Shown: one piece after another, positions 33,401 to 48,400 of the stretch | Layout: each line of letters opens with the position of its first letter | Position numbering within the stretch: position 1 is the first letter of the stretch | Assembly: GCA_019055375.1 (NCBI GenBank) | Contig: JAHQIW010000155.1 | Coordinates: 310,001 to 374,000, forward strand | Reading direction: 5' to 3' | Length of the DNA: 64,000 nt | DNA from: Parelaphostrongylus tenuis | Taxonomy: Eukaryota > Nematoda > Chromadorea > Rhabditida > Metastrongylidae | Program-made: the position numbers and the translations under genes | Notes under the pieces: model-generated | What the model was told of the DNA's origin: nothing | Databases searched by the model: none | Seen by the model: only the letters and a program-made list of their open reading frames with translations

Positions 33401-36400
33401 AGTGTTTCATTTTGGACTGTAAGGAATGAGGCTTTCTCGGACAGGTATGTTACTAGATTTCCCACACCACAAAAAAGAGAGGTTCGATCAGCCTGTTGAG
33501 CAACTAAACCAGCGCCATGCTCATAAAGGAAGGCGTCACTACTATCGTGCTTTTATCCCTCAAGGTATTTATATGTTGAACTATTTAAGAATTCTCAAGG
33601 AGAGCAGGGTCTCAAGACGGTTAGTTGCCTTCCATGCGCTTCTTCCTTTGGCCCAATCGTTTACTAAAATATCTACTTCGATAGTACTATCCATAGCTCT
33701 CGAGATCTTCGTGAATGCAATGTGACGCAATCGCGTACACGATTAGTCGATTTGATAGGTAGTTGTCTAAAAAGCACGAATCTTACCGTTGGTGGCGGCA
33801 GTTGTGCAGAGGCTTGTGACCTGTGTCCTGACGAGTTGTCTTCACTACCACCTAAACTTACTTCATCACTGTAAAGCTCTGTTTCAAAAATTTCGTTATT
33901 TTAGCGCACAGTTGAGTGTTGGCCTTGGTGTTAGCTGTACAAATTTGACTCGCCGTTTTTTTTGCGGTAATAATAGTAAGAATGAGGATATGCAAATCCT
34001 TTTCTTTTTGTTCGAAAGTGCGTTGAAACGCTATCTATTCAAATGTTTTTGTATACAGAATACTTTATATGATGGTTTTCATAGGACTTTGAAGATAAAG
34101 ACTTTTGTGCCCAAAACCGCCATTTGCGGTAAGCTTTATCTTTCATGTTTATTCCAGAGAAAACCGCCGCCAATGATAAGGAAGACTTTTTTGCATGGCC
34201 TAGTGACCGGAGATGAAAAGTGGATTCATCTTGACAATCCAAAGCGCGAACGACTGACCCCTGACAACTAGAAAATCGACTGCAAAACGGAGACGATTCA
34301 CAGATAGAAAGTTAGGTATGCATTTGATGGGATCGTCAGGCGTCCTCCATAACGATTTTTGAAATCTGGTGAATCGCGGTTAATGCAGCACTTTCTCACC
34401 TACAGTTAATCAAATTGAACTATGAATTGCAGATAAAACGACCTCAAGAGGCTGTGAGACACGGCGAAGTGATTTTGTTGCATGACAACACTCGATCCCA
34501 TATTGCAACCGCCATTTAAAAAGTGCTGAGGTTCGAGGTTTGAGGAGGTTTTACCTTACTCACCTCACTCTCCGGACATTGCACCGTCAGATTGACACTT
34601 GTAAATATCAAACTAAAGTTAAATCAAGTTAAAATATCAAATTAGCATGTGCAGAAAAAAATTTGGCCAACTTTACCAGTTTTACTTACCAAATTTATCT
34701 TCGATGGCATTTACAATTACCCAAAAAGTAGGAACATGCTATCGTTTATTCCAAAATTTCTTATGCTTCTACAGCTTTTCGCAGTGTTATGATGTCTCAA
34801 GAATCGTTAAGAGTATTGAGTAGTAAGCAAAAACTCGACCTCAAACGGGAGTTGAACCAGCGCTTCATACACACCGGCGACGCGTGCTTCCACTACACCA
34901 CCGAGCCACCACTTATTCACCACTCATTCTTCAATATCTCTCTATCATAGCTATCGGCGCCAAACAATAATAGGTCTGATCGGGTAAGCAATATTTGCTC
35001 TGTAAACCCAGTTATTGTTAATGATGGAATTTCATCTCAGTAAACTTTAGTGTAAAAATTATTTGTATTGATTGAATATTTAAACCATAAAAAACGGCGA
35101 AGTCGTATTTGTACATCTAATATATCAGTTCGGCATTCGCTTCACTTAACTATACTTACTTCATTCGAAACAAGTTCAGCAGTGAGAAAGGGTGGCAGGG
35201 GAGGAACGTAGGCTACAATTATGAACACTTGTGAGCGGTTTATTGAATGTGGTTGACAGACCACCACTCGGCTTTTGCGCAAAAAAAGTTCGTTGCGATT
35301 TTCTGAAGCTTCTGCTGATGACAAAATCTAGGTGGACGTTTTCACCTTCAGGCACTTCGTCGAGTGTTTGATGCATCAGCTGCATTATGCCGGTACGGAA
35401 CATCGTCCCCGAATGCAGGATGGGAATCGACTGACGGCGATTCAATGATGACCTCCTGAATTACCACTGACTAGACCACATTGTGACGCGATTATTAACT
35501 ACAACGAAATAAACTGCAACGACTTGAAACTACGCACTTTTCCAACTTCAAAGCAATAAATTGTCACAGATGTTGTCGCAATAAAGGTTTTCTTTGGAAA
35601 GAAAAAGCTCACCGGATGTTCATCGACGGCCTTTTCTCATCTTTTATAACCAATTCTTCCTCCTGCTTCTGTTCGACGCTTGTGTTCTGAAGTTGAGAGT
35701 TGATAAATGCGAATTTTTAAGGAATCTTCATACATTAGTTTAAGGAATCTTCATACGTTAGTGGTGTCTTAATGTCAACTGGACACTCTATTTTTTGAAA
35801 TAATCTAAACCTTATCTCAAAATTCATTTAAAAAATTGACAAGAGCGTAGAAGCTAGTACATTATTTCCGTTGATCCTAAGTGTCATCGGAGTGCTGATC
35901 GTAGTACTCTCGGGCTCGTCTTCACTCATTTTTGAGTTGAGCAAAGTGGTCTTCACAAATCTCTCCAGGCACACGTTGAATTTCATTATTGTGCAATAAA
36001 GCAGATATACGATGAAGAGTGACAGTGCTTCGAGGTATGTGATCTGCAACAGAAGCATCGTCAACGTTCAGTTGGAAAAGGTAGAGGGATATCAACGTCA
36101 TTGTTGGTGTCGAGGAAGAGATCTGATTCTTTTCGAGTGTTCATGTCATTTGTTAACCAACAATTCAAAACATTTTCATTCGAAATGCCAAGTCCTACTA
36201 CACATCTACTAATGCTTACTAGAAATATCGAACAAAGTTTCGTGCGAACAACGAAAAAGATGAGAGTGCTGGCTCTACGGGTAAACAGAAATATGGCAAC
36301 TAACCTATGTTTGAAAGTCTGAACGTTGAGTTGTTTTAGTTCTTGTATAATTGAAAGATATAGATCAGTGTAGAGACGGAAGTTCTATATTAGAGGATCA

Positions 36401-39400
36401 GAAAGAAATGGGTGATTTGAAAGAGAATTCGTCAAATGGAAGGATGACGTAAATGGGCTCTTGTTCTGAAGGCAAAAGATCTCCGAGATACGAAGAGGCT
36501 AAAGCAGGGAATCTCAAGGAAAAAGCGGATAGTTCATAGAAGGCCTTGTTTTCGAATCCGTGCAGTTTCTATAATCGTGGTTCAAAAGCGGCTCACCTTT
36601 TCATCCATGAAGAACTCGACCAACATTAGTAATGCTATTATATAGATGGACACGTCTCTAAAGTGCTACATGATCAATTCTTCGTCAGTCAAAAAACTGA
36701 GCAGTTGTGCTGACCTGAATAGTGGCCACCATGTCAACTGTAAAACTGTTTTCGAGAATAACGTACAACAGGCTAGAACACAGAGAATGTTGAACGTGGC
36801 GCTACCTGAATTCCATCAGCTCGTATTTTCGTTGTTTATTCGAACATTTTTTCCGTTCTACGGAGATTTCTAGGTTTTGTATTGCGATTGTAGAATAAAG
36901 TTCGTTCTAACGTTTTGTTTGCTGTGGCTTTCCATTTTATCTTATTTTGCTAAATGAACTTGCGGTGCTTTTCAGTTATGAGGGGACAAATGAAAAACCG
37001 ATCTCACTTGCTGTATAGAAAATTTTCATAGGAGTGTCAAAGACCATTCGGAAGCTGTGACATGAGGCTACAGTTTCAAGTTGCTGATCTTTCAAAACAC
37101 GTTTTTATAACGTTGTAGCATCCAGATCAAAAATCATGTTTTAAACTTGCCCTTCGCCTTCATTTTTATCGCACCTAGAATTCTCTGGAAGCCGAAAGCA
37201 TATCAGTGTGTAGAGAAATTTTCACTGCATCTTAGTCGGTTTCATCTGAAGTTTCTCTGGAAGCGGAGGAAAAATTCCCAAAAATAACAAAATATCAAAC
37301 ATTCCTCCTTGTCCTGCCCCGCCCCTTGCCACGCCCCTTCCACGGCCGTTACCTTGTCCAATGTCCAGTGAACAAATTGCCAAAATGTAAAACTTTATCT
37401 TATTTTCCCTGCTAAGTCGTATTTCCAAAAAATAATTACATCCCTATAGTCAAGAAACATTACCTTATCAGATGGTTACTAATAGGTTGAAGAATGTGCT
37501 CTGTCCGGCGAGGCTTACAGCACAAATCAAACACCAGAGGAGGTCAACAGTGTTTTGTAAAAAGCAGGCACATTTTTGAGTTCTTTGAAACTTATGATAT
37601 AGTTTGAGTATCAGCACTCTAAGGGAGAAGTTTTGTCCAGTGAACTATAAGCGAGATAAGAGAAAAAAAGCATGCGATTTCATAAAACATGATTTGTTTT
37701 TATTGTCACAGCATTACAAAAGGGTGCTTTGATAAACCGGCGACGTGGGGCTGTAGCCTCACGTTTTAACTTTCAAAAGGTTACTAACACGCCTATGGAA
37801 ACTTCCTCTTCAGCAAATGAGATCGTTTTGTCATTCGTTGCCTCATAATTGAATTGTAATAACTCTCCTAAAGCTGAGCCTGTGCACGAAAAGCTTGTGG
37901 ATATGTAGAGTAAATCATAGAGCAGTAGAATAACATAGTTTGTACAGAGTTCTCTTTGATACTAAGAAAAACCATAACTGAGATGACAAAAATCACGCGC
38001 CGCATGTGAACTGCGCTGCATGGTCGATTGATCGCATTATTAATTAATAGCCACTCACACCGTAGCCGACAAGCAATACGCGGCGTTGTCGGAGCTCAAT
38101 CTTATTTTTCCTGGCATAGTGCAGTGAAGTGGTCTTTCCAGAAAACAAATGCAGTCCTAGAGTCGTCGGGACTTACGCTATCGAATGTTCACTAGTTCTC
38201 GGGAAGAGCTCTGTCGTGCGAGATATAAGCGCGGTAATGCGTGGCGCGTGTTAAACAGAATTTTTTTCCTTGCTGCAGCGCTGTAAAGCTATGAAAAAAG
38301 TTACTAGAAATCCTCTGTCTAGCGAAAAAATCTCTTTTAAAAATGCGTGTCCGATAACAGAGAAGTACCAATCGACGTTTGAAAATTCGAGGGAGGTGCA
38401 AACGCAATGTGATTCTAACCGACCGACCACGAAGTCAAAAAGAATTGGTATACTGTTTAGAAGACATGTATGAAGTCGAAGATGGTGACTTTGAGTTCAG
38501 GCGCCGGTTCATTGATTAGAGGTGTTTCATCCGCATAAGTGCACAAGCACTTCAATTGTCATCCAACTAGTGATTTTAGCTACTTTTCCTCTTTCGTGCT
38601 TTTTCAATTCACCTAATGTTAACCTCATAACAAGCCACATTGATTATATAAGAACTTAAGAACTCTAGTAAAACAGGATCAACCGATCGATTCTCCCTCA
38701 ATTCACTTAGATAAGTGATTACGTTGATCGTTCCTTGAAGCACGCGCCATGCGTGCGACCTCAATTTTTATCTTCGTTGGAGGTGATTGAATGCACATCT
38801 GTTCTTTGCAGTGACTTGTGGTGGTCTACCGCTGTATCAAGTCACTGCTGTTTATTTTTCCAGCTGGCACCAGCCAACCATCCGAAAGATATGAGAGGGT
38901 TGGCAAATCATGAGGGTGAGATCAATCCATCGACCTAGTGCGCAACGCAGGGCACCTCTACTCACTGCGTCAAATGCGTTATCCAGTTTACGCACATGTG
39001 CAAAATTTATGAAAAGCACACATTCGACAAGTTCAACAAGAGCCTATAAAATATTCGTCCTACTAAAGCTGTTCACATGGAATTTGCAATTTTTACTAGT
39101 CTACATTTCAAATTTGCACGAGAATATGGTATAGCGCGTTTTGTTCCAGCAACAAAGCCTTGCTCAACAGCATCATTTGCTGAATAAACTTTCACTTAAA
39201 AACCAGTTCTTTCCCTGATCGTAATAGGAAGATTCTTAAATGAGACGAATTTTTTTTCGAAGGGTCATGAACAATTGAATATGCTTTGAAATAGAGGGTG
39301 CGTGTGACATAGTAACTAAGGTGTTCTGTGACACGCTTGTGGTCGTCTGTTCGATCCCGCGTTTCAGGCTCACCAAGCTTTCTATCTCGTTGGGTCGACA

Positions 39401-42400
39401 AGTGGGTACAAGAATTATCTGCGATAGTAACGCCACTGAATTATATCGGTAAGCCACGACGAGTCACTGTAAAGGCCATACGTGCATTCAATCACCTCTA
39501 ACGATGCTTAATGAAAAGGAATCCATGTCGCATCCCTCAGTGATTGATGAAAGCCGAATGCTTCATATATTATAGTACGTCTACGCTCTAGAAAAAGGTG
39601 AAGTCGCCAGAATGTCAACCATCGCTTTTGATGGATGTATACTGCGTTCGAGGGAAGCTTTCAAAACATAATACCGCATAGAACAGTATAGTTCTAGCCC
39701 ACTTCTTGTTCACAAGCTCTTCAATTTTGATCTGGTCGAGGTTACTTTTGGCTACCTTTCCTCATTCGTGGTATCTCGGAATCTTGGTGAGCGCGATTTA
39801 TTCCCTAACCGTTTTACCCTAAGTTTGTGTAAATATGCTTTATGAACAATGCAATTCGATGGCTTTAACAAGTGGTTGAAACATTCTCCCTAATGCTGCT
39901 CAGCGAATAAAAATCCCATTCGCTGAAATCGCATTAGTCGCCATTCCACTTTTCGAAACCGCAAGAGGATAAGATGTGGTGAGCACAAATAGCTTCATCT
40001 CTTATTAGGTTGACCGAAAAGTTGTGGGAGATATTTTAAAGTTCATTTTTTGGCATCTTTATGTCGTTTTCCATTGATAGTTCTATAAACAATCATCTAG
40101 TTCATTAATTTGGATAGTTGGATTGCGTCTACGACAAATTGATGGAGAATTATCCAAGATTGGTCCGACAAAAGCGCGCTTTGCTTTAGCAGCATAATGT
40201 GAAACCGCATACGGCCAAGATCAAGAACAGGTTCAAAGCGTCGGACGGCATCGCTGTTCCTCCGCACCCCATCCTTTCCAGACATTAAACCATTTGACTA
40301 TGACCTTTTCAATCAATGGAAAACTTTTTGAATGGCCGTCGATTTGAATTATTTAATGAAGTTGAGGAAGCATGTCAGGAGTTTTTTGATTCAAAGGAGG
40401 CGGAATGGTATTTCAAGCAGATCCGGTATCCTGCAGAACGATGGCAGAAAGTCGTGTACAGTGGTAGTTTATACTTTGGAGAATAGCTACTGTTGTTTTG
40501 TCTATTGAAAAGCGAATCTTTTGAAAATTTCCTTGAACCTTCCGCTCAACTCTGGTAACAAAGCTTCTCTAGATTCGGACGAGCTCATATCTTGATCTGG
40601 ATGCTTAGCGAAGAGCTAAGCAATGGAATTTTCGTTGTCCAGAAAGAAATTCACTTGGGAAAATAGCAAACCCTTCTTTTCTCAGGGCCGCGAGCGCTTG
40701 TAGGGACAATTCTGAAACTTTACATCAAAGATTCATCGAAATTACAAGGCAAAGAAAAACGCTGTGATAAGGCAGAAAGATTAGGAAATCAAAAAATGTG
40801 AAATAAGTAGCACACTTAATCGAGAAGAGATACAGATCGAATTAACGAACTTTCATTTAGAAAAAAAAACTCATTGCGAGTTTCAACAACTGCTAGACAT
40901 TACAGTTCAGCTTCAAGAAACATCATCTAACCCTGACAAGGTGATAAACCATTGTGACAATAGATATTATGGTTATTATAATAGGCGAGATTATAATAGT
41001 TACCAACCTAGATTTTCAATATGGTGAAACAGTTTGAGGTATGTATGTCTCAAGCGCTTGCTACTCGAATTATGAGCGCCTATATGAGATAGGCAGCATT
41101 ACGCTCACATGTCTTCCACCATATCTTTTTGGGCTATCAATTCTCCTTTACTTTTCTCTATAACCAGTTAGCTACCAAAATCTATCGATTTATTTATTCC
41201 GTCACTTAACATCACGTTTCATGGGAGCCCCGGCATTTGTTTCGGTCAGTTGTTTATTTTCTCGCATCTGTCATCATGAATTTTTTTTTGTTTGGTTCTC
41301 ACAAATTCGAAACGGAAGCTCTCTCTGATCTACATAGGCTATACATATGAATACTTGAAGTAAGGACTTGGAAACGCTGTAGTGCGCTATGAGAAGATTC
41401 TAAAAAAAAATCTGCTTCACTTCGACGACATTCATACTGGAGACTAGAAATCCTCAAGCAACAGCTGAACCATATCACTATCGTAAACGACGGATATGAC
41501 GAAGCAAGCCGAAGATCAAATCCACAAACAGGAGAAAATGAATATGTCATTATGTTGAGTGATGTTGAAAGAAATTTATCAACTCTTTATTTGATGGCCA
41601 CAAAACTGAAAGATTTGTGATTTTGATGATGAGCGTGGTCCTTTTCTTCCAAAGGGATCTTCATGTGAATGGTTACACGAAAAGCAGTGAAATTTTTACG
41701 TGAAGTTATTGCAACGATAACCAACTCACCGACGATAGTGCCTATGCCGACGTTGTTCTGAGCGATAAAAACGCCAATGACGGATGTGAAGAATTCCGGA
41801 GCGGATCCTAGACGAAAGTGGTATCAATCTGTATGATGCTACCAATTGATTGCACTATATTCCAAGCATATTGCAAAGTACTTATCACGAAATAATTATG
41901 TACCACAAGAGACGAGTACAAAAACCGCTGAAATGCTGCTCCTTTATCACTTCTTTCATCATTTTCGCTCACCACCACTCTGATCCTTTAGAGATATCAA
42001 GCAATTAGGCTTCTTTTGTCACTCAACAGAAAACATCGATAACGCAGCAATGCAAGGGTAAAGAATCCACAAGCTTTCAAATAGGTATTGGTGGCAAGGA
42101 AATTGCACATCTGAAGATAGCTGCCACTTCAATGAGAAATAAGCGACAAAAAGCACTTGGAGGTGAGAGACTCACTTTTGAAGTTCTTTCCAGGCTTAAG
42201 TGAACAAAGGGCGATCAGGGTTTTATGATATCGACATTGATGAACACTCTGAGACAACTGACACGTGCGTTGAGCATCTTCTACAGTTGGTTGAATCATC
42301 TGTACCACCTGCTGTACTGCTGATCATCGATCGAATTAAAAAAAGCCGGTGAAGCCGCTGAAGTTTTATGTTGTCTGTCGTGATCAAGAGTAGCCCCGTC

Positions 42401-45400
42401 GGTTCTTCTCGCTTTACAAATTCGTTGAGCATCATATGTTTTTTCTCCGTCTTTCGTTAACAATTCTGTCGATCAAGTTGGCAGTCTTGCAGCTGTGCAT
42501 TTGATATCTCAAGAAGAAGTCGGTGACGGCCGTACCCACCAATGCCGTTAGAACGCATTCGGAGTGCGGCTAACTGGACTACTTCCAGCATCGACCTTTT
42601 GACTGCGCTTTCAATAAAGCCGAGTGATCTTTCATTCTGCCTGCGTAGCAACTAAGCTTTTGATGCATACGTTAAGGGAGAAAGATTTGTTGGACTGAAG
42701 AGATGGGGACAAATCTGATGTTTTTTCTTTCTTCACAATATCCTCGATTCTCTCGTAAAAACTCCAGGCAGCTTGCTTCTTGCTGCTCATTTCTGGAGTT
42801 TGATTCGATCATTATATTGACTTTTCGACCTAGGTAGACATAACTGGAGCATTCAGGATTGTTAGAGAGCGTAAATGAAGCACACAAACCAGTCCGCTTC
42901 GCAAAAGCATCATTATTACACGATTTGATAAAAAACTAAATTGCTTGAGGCGTTGCCGAAAGCTGTCATAGCTATATCGTTGTAGAATGGTGATTTTTTG
43001 GTTGTGAAATTTTTTAACATGTAAATAAGTAATTTTAGGCAGTAATAGGGGCATTGTGGCCGACCAGAGCTTCTATGGCTGTTTATTTTTCATCATAATC
43101 AAAGGCTCTCTAAATTATTAAAAGTGAGGCAAAGAGGTTTCTTGTACTTTCGCAAAACATTGGAAACTCTTGTTATCGCGAGGATATAGTCTATCTCACT
43201 GCATCCTTCTTTGAAGCCTATTTTTTGCATAGTGCTCCTCCGTGCAGTATTCTTCAATCCTGTTTAGGATGACTCAAGTTAAAATTTTAGATACTACAGA
43301 CAACAAGCAAATTTAGCCATAGTTGCTGATGTCATAATTTGAAACTTCCTTTTTTGAACAATAACACGATCTACTTGCCTACCATTGTCTGAACCTTGAT
43401 GAGAACTGTCGCAAAGTTTTCCAAGTGTGTAGCTCTTCTTTTGTCGAATTCAAATGTTGCCATGTTCATTACCGATGAAGTAGCATGCCGGATCACGGAA
43501 GGGAGAGTAGGTGAGACAACATAGTCATACTCCTTTGTTTTACATAAAGAGAGGAGGAAATGGATATAGAAGAGATCCGAGTAGTAAATATAGATGATTT
43601 TTTCTATTGACCTTCCAAAAACTGCCTTGTCTGAGCGTCAAAATGCAACCATCTTGATTCTGCAAGTGATGAATTGTTGGTGAGCTCTGCTAATGCTCTT
43701 CCCAGTCTCTGCAGTTTGAAATATATCTGTTGCTTTCTTGCCTTCACGATCCTTTTCTTTTGGACGGCTCTCTGCTTACAATCTTTTCTTGGCGCCTTTC
43801 TACACTGTTTTCAAATTCGGATGTACGCTGCTAATTGGCTGTGGCTCGCTCAATTGTGCGTTACCTCATCTGTCCTAATGACTCTGGAGAAAAGCGTTTT
43901 TTGATTACTTTCGAACCCTCAGCTTTTATAGCGCTATCATGATAGTGGTGAATAAACCGGTCGTAATCTGATTTTGGCAGTAACGGCATCTATCACAGAG
44001 ATAACTAATGTCTTAATAGATCCCAGGATTATGGTGTCATTGATAATTTGTTTTTTAACCTCAACGGGTTTCTCTCCTTTTCGTGGAAATGGAATCTTCC
44101 GCGAAAGAAGCGCTATTCTGATCTCGAGTGAAATATAAGGACAACAGCGACATCGCTCAGCAAAAGCTTCGGTTTTCTATGATCAGTCTAATTTGTGAAC
44201 TTTCCATCAGGAGTCCTTCACATGCACCATTGAGAATGAAGCTTCTAGAATTGTGAATTATCCTGACTCTCTCTGGATGCGATGTTCTTCAAACATTCTC
44301 TCGCGTTCAATCGTTACTTCAAGACCTACAATGATGATCTTAAGCAATGTATTTTCTTTACTGTAGAGCTTCTTTGAACAAAGGTTCAACTTCGTGTTCG
44401 TCAACCTGATGTCGGTGCATTAATAGCGAAGAATGTCAAAGTAGCTATAAATCGACATCGTACCAAACGTTGGAGATGACAGTTCTTAGTTACTTGAATG
44501 AATCAAAGTTTATGACTGTTGAAAAGAGCGTCACCGCTGCTGGTTTTTCTACTGTCGCATGTCCTAAAAGGAAGTTTTTCTCCGGGATATACATGGCGTT
44601 AGATGAGCGGCGTCCTCTCGCTCGGCCAATCCAAGAACGTTGTACCTTATCCTTTTTGCCAGCGTTTTTAGGTCCTCTATGGGGGTGTTGTAAATAGGTG
44701 AAAGTGTATTGAAGGTACGAGTCGTCATTTTGGCTATCCGTAATTTAGACAGCCCAGTTTCTTTTCTGTACCCGTAAAAACTAGGGAGATGAGTCCCACA
44801 TATTGTAGCCTAACGTGGGCTGCAAAGAAGGTATGTATCAGATTGGCGCAGAAGAAGCATGGAGTATTTTTCCCAAGTTCGCATGCATAACAGAAAAGCA
44901 CAAAATCGCTGTCGGCTCACGTATGATCCCCTATCTAACACCTGGAGACGTAGCATGTGGCCTCTCGACCAACCGATCACAGATCTCTACGTGAAGGTGA
45001 CCAGTAGGCTACCTCTTTGCTGTAGAATATTTATGCACAATATCGTAACGTTGTCATATCATTTCTTCTTGTAAATATGGGAACTGGTATGTAATGTTCA
45101 GGAGATGAATGGGTGCGGTAAACTGACCTCCTGCTGCCATAAACGTCGCGCCAGCAACGTCATCCGAGATAGACAACTTCTCAGTAAGCACGGCCAGAGA
45201 CGGCACGAAGAATTCGTCGCAAACAATAGCCAATGCAACGAACATGTAAATCAGCCCGCATACGTGCAATAAAACTGCAAAACCATCATACTTCCAACTT
45301 TCGAATATAATCACAATTTTCCAAAAATGTTTTACTAGGGCTTGAGAAATTTCCTTGTATATCTGCTCATTCCACGTGTCTCCCTACTGGATCAGACACA

Positions 45401-48400
45401 AATTAAATTGACTTGTGGCTATTGGTTTTTATGACATGCAGAAGTAATAATTATCACTTAAAGTGACAACTTAATTTGCACGTTTGTGCTGATATTATTC
45501 CTACTATTTCTAACTATCAGCCAAAGAAAGCAAAAGACTAAAAGATCAAGGACGAACTTTTTAACCAAACTAATCTAATCAGAAAGAAGTTCAAAATAGG
45601 ATATTAAATGAAGAAATGTGCGAGCAATTACGGACTATTAGCTTAGTGGGTAGTTCCATTTGCTTTTTTCTATTTGATCTTAAGTGGCGAAGAATGGTTC
45701 TCAAGAATTAATAAAAACTCTTGGACGATATTGTGATACTGATTGGCTGCGGACAAACAGTTGCGTTGTAGCGTAGAAAGACTGATGGCAAAACAGGCAT
45801 CAGTGGTGCAAAGGATAGAGCACGCGCCATCGGATAGTTTGGAATGCGGGTTCAAGTCCCAGTTGATGCAAAAGTCTTGCGTATCACTCCACACCAGTGC
45901 ATATTGTGATAGTCTTTTGACATGCTTGTATACATCCAATCGTTCACTGTACATCAGAAGGCGTCCACAGCGAAAAGCTGTTCATTTCGTCGACTCTATC
46001 TTCCTTCACTTTTCGCACTTTCACACCCGTTCGTCTCAAACGTACGAATGAAATCTTTTCGCTCCCATTCAGTGGGCCCAGATTTTGTAACGAGTTTGTC
46101 CTAGTTGAATGAGGTATAAAGCAGAGAGACTAAAGCTAGTGAGGTGGTCTAATTTATGCCTGAGAACAATAGCGTTAGTTCTCTTGCCTAAAAAAAGTCC
46201 TCGAGAGATCATCTGAATATTCGAGTATGCAAACAATAAGGCAGCTTGTGAAAAGACGTTAACATTATTCGGACTGACCCTTAATTATTTCCTTCGAACG
46301 AGCTCATACAATAATCAATCTCGGGTCATTGACACAAAGCTCAAAGCGTTCAACGTTGATCAACTTTTGACAGGAACGCCAAGCATTCCATCCCGGTAAA
46401 CGCCGTATAAAAGATTTACTACCTATTTGATCTATAGAATAACATTCGGTGTCTTACCCAGATGCGAAATCTGATTTTTTTTCTAGGTATGTGTTGTAGC
46501 AATTGTCTAATCTCGAAAGCAAGAGAGGCCTGGTTAGACCAGGTTCCGAATCAAATTAACGGCTATATGATTTTTGTGAAAGATTCGTAAACACTGCTCT
46601 ACTTGGGCGGTAATAAAAGCCGACTAATTGTTAGCAACTTGGCAACATTCTATTAGAGAGATTTCTTAGAATTCCAGAGAGTAGATTTAATTAATATCAG
46701 TATTAGACGGCATTTATGAAGAAGACCATATGTCCTCAAGCTGAAGCAAAAATCACATAAATTCGAGGACTTTTGTGAATGACTGATGCGAGAACACGAA
46801 TCTAATGCGAGAAAGGCTTTGCTGAAAGCAATATGCAATTTCGGATGATATGAAAATTCTGAACCAGATCCATTTCTTGGCGGCATTTGCTCAGATTTTT
46901 TTTTCCATTTTTGAGGAGAGTAAATTTCAAAACCCAGAGACAAACTGATATGATTGGTTTTCTTGATCCGATATAGAAATTCCACTGGGAAAGAAAGAGA
47001 AAATGACAAGGATTTGATCCATGTAAGAGTGTGCTAATTGTATGAATGCCTAATCAAGAGAGTTTTCTAACATGGCATACATCCGAACACACTTCAGAAA
47101 ATCCAATACTCAGATACGTTCTTATATATTTATGCAATTTTGAGCAATAGTTCCTTTTTTATAGATAGAAATCTTTATTGCTGATGGCTATTTGCGCGCT
47201 GTTATTATCAAGCACGGAGTAGCTTTCATACACTCAAATTACATGAAGGGATAGTCATTAGCAGTCAGAAGCTCACCTGCTCCGCGTTGACGCGTTTGCA
47301 GCGAGAATGCGTCCGGCGGAAATTGTCCGTCATCGGAGATCTCTTCAACGCGGCTCTCATTGCTAAAAAGTGATGTTAGTGTTTTAAAAACTCTTTCGCA
47401 ATTATCCCAATTAGGCACTCAAATTCCTCATCATCACAGTGCGAAAATTTCAATTGAAGCACGAATGGGTTCACTGCAGCATCATAACATCATCTGTATA
47501 GGAACTACTTGATTGGATTCAACAACAGATGAGCATTTGAAAGTATTCGGGTTACCAAGGAAAGACAAGGTCCAAGTGATGAGGAGAGCATGAGTGAGTC
47601 GCAATCAGCTGAGTCATTCAGCTCTATTTGTCTGAGGAACCGGAAAGAAACCCGGCTACACCAATTCATCCCTGCTAATTCATCAGTATTCACTTTTTAT
47701 GCTAGAGTGAGATATGAAATATAAGCACAAGAATGATGAGACACGAGAAACCTGATGTATGCGTAATGGACTCAAACCGCAGCTATATCTTTCCGGGGCA
47801 GCGCGCGCGCACTGCCCCATCGAAAATTGCTCTCTGCAAGTAAAGTTAACATTGTGGAACCAATTTTTGCTGAGCTTAACCAGAATTTAATGCAGGTATG
47901 TGCTTCCTAGATCCCGTTGACGGTTGATTGCCGGCAAACCTCACTTAGGGTCAAAATACGGCTAAAAGAACGAACTCAGTGGTGTAGTGCGAGCGCGTAG
48001 TGCCTCGGATAGTATAGTCGCGGTTGGAGTCCAGTACATGTACATATATCAAGTTCGAAGTTTGTTCGAATCTCAGCTTTCTTATAGCTAAATTTTATTT
48101 TTACTGCACTACTATATTTCGAATAACTGGTGAACTTGATGAAATCATGGTTCCATCGCGATTTCCTGGTACTTTCAAATGCTGGGATGCCTCAAACTTT
48201 CCAGGTTGATTGACTCTAAGGTTTCTGAGATTACACTGTATGATAGGAAAGTAATTCTTTTCATATAAATCTGGTTGATTCAAATTCTTAACCTCTATAC
48301 CTTTCTTTCTCTCCTATATTATTCTGACATAGCATTAAAGTGGTCATGTTCAATGAGATCCTTCCCTAGAATAGGTGAAGTGTGTTCAATAACTTGGTGA

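Noticed and set aside
33789..34271. 160-codon + strand ORF as a gene
   Set aside because: It overlaps exchanger exon 10 on the other strand and runs into the mariner relic; only the mariner part is meaningful.
43674..43904. 76-codon + strand ORF
   Set aside because: It is antisense to the RTE relic.
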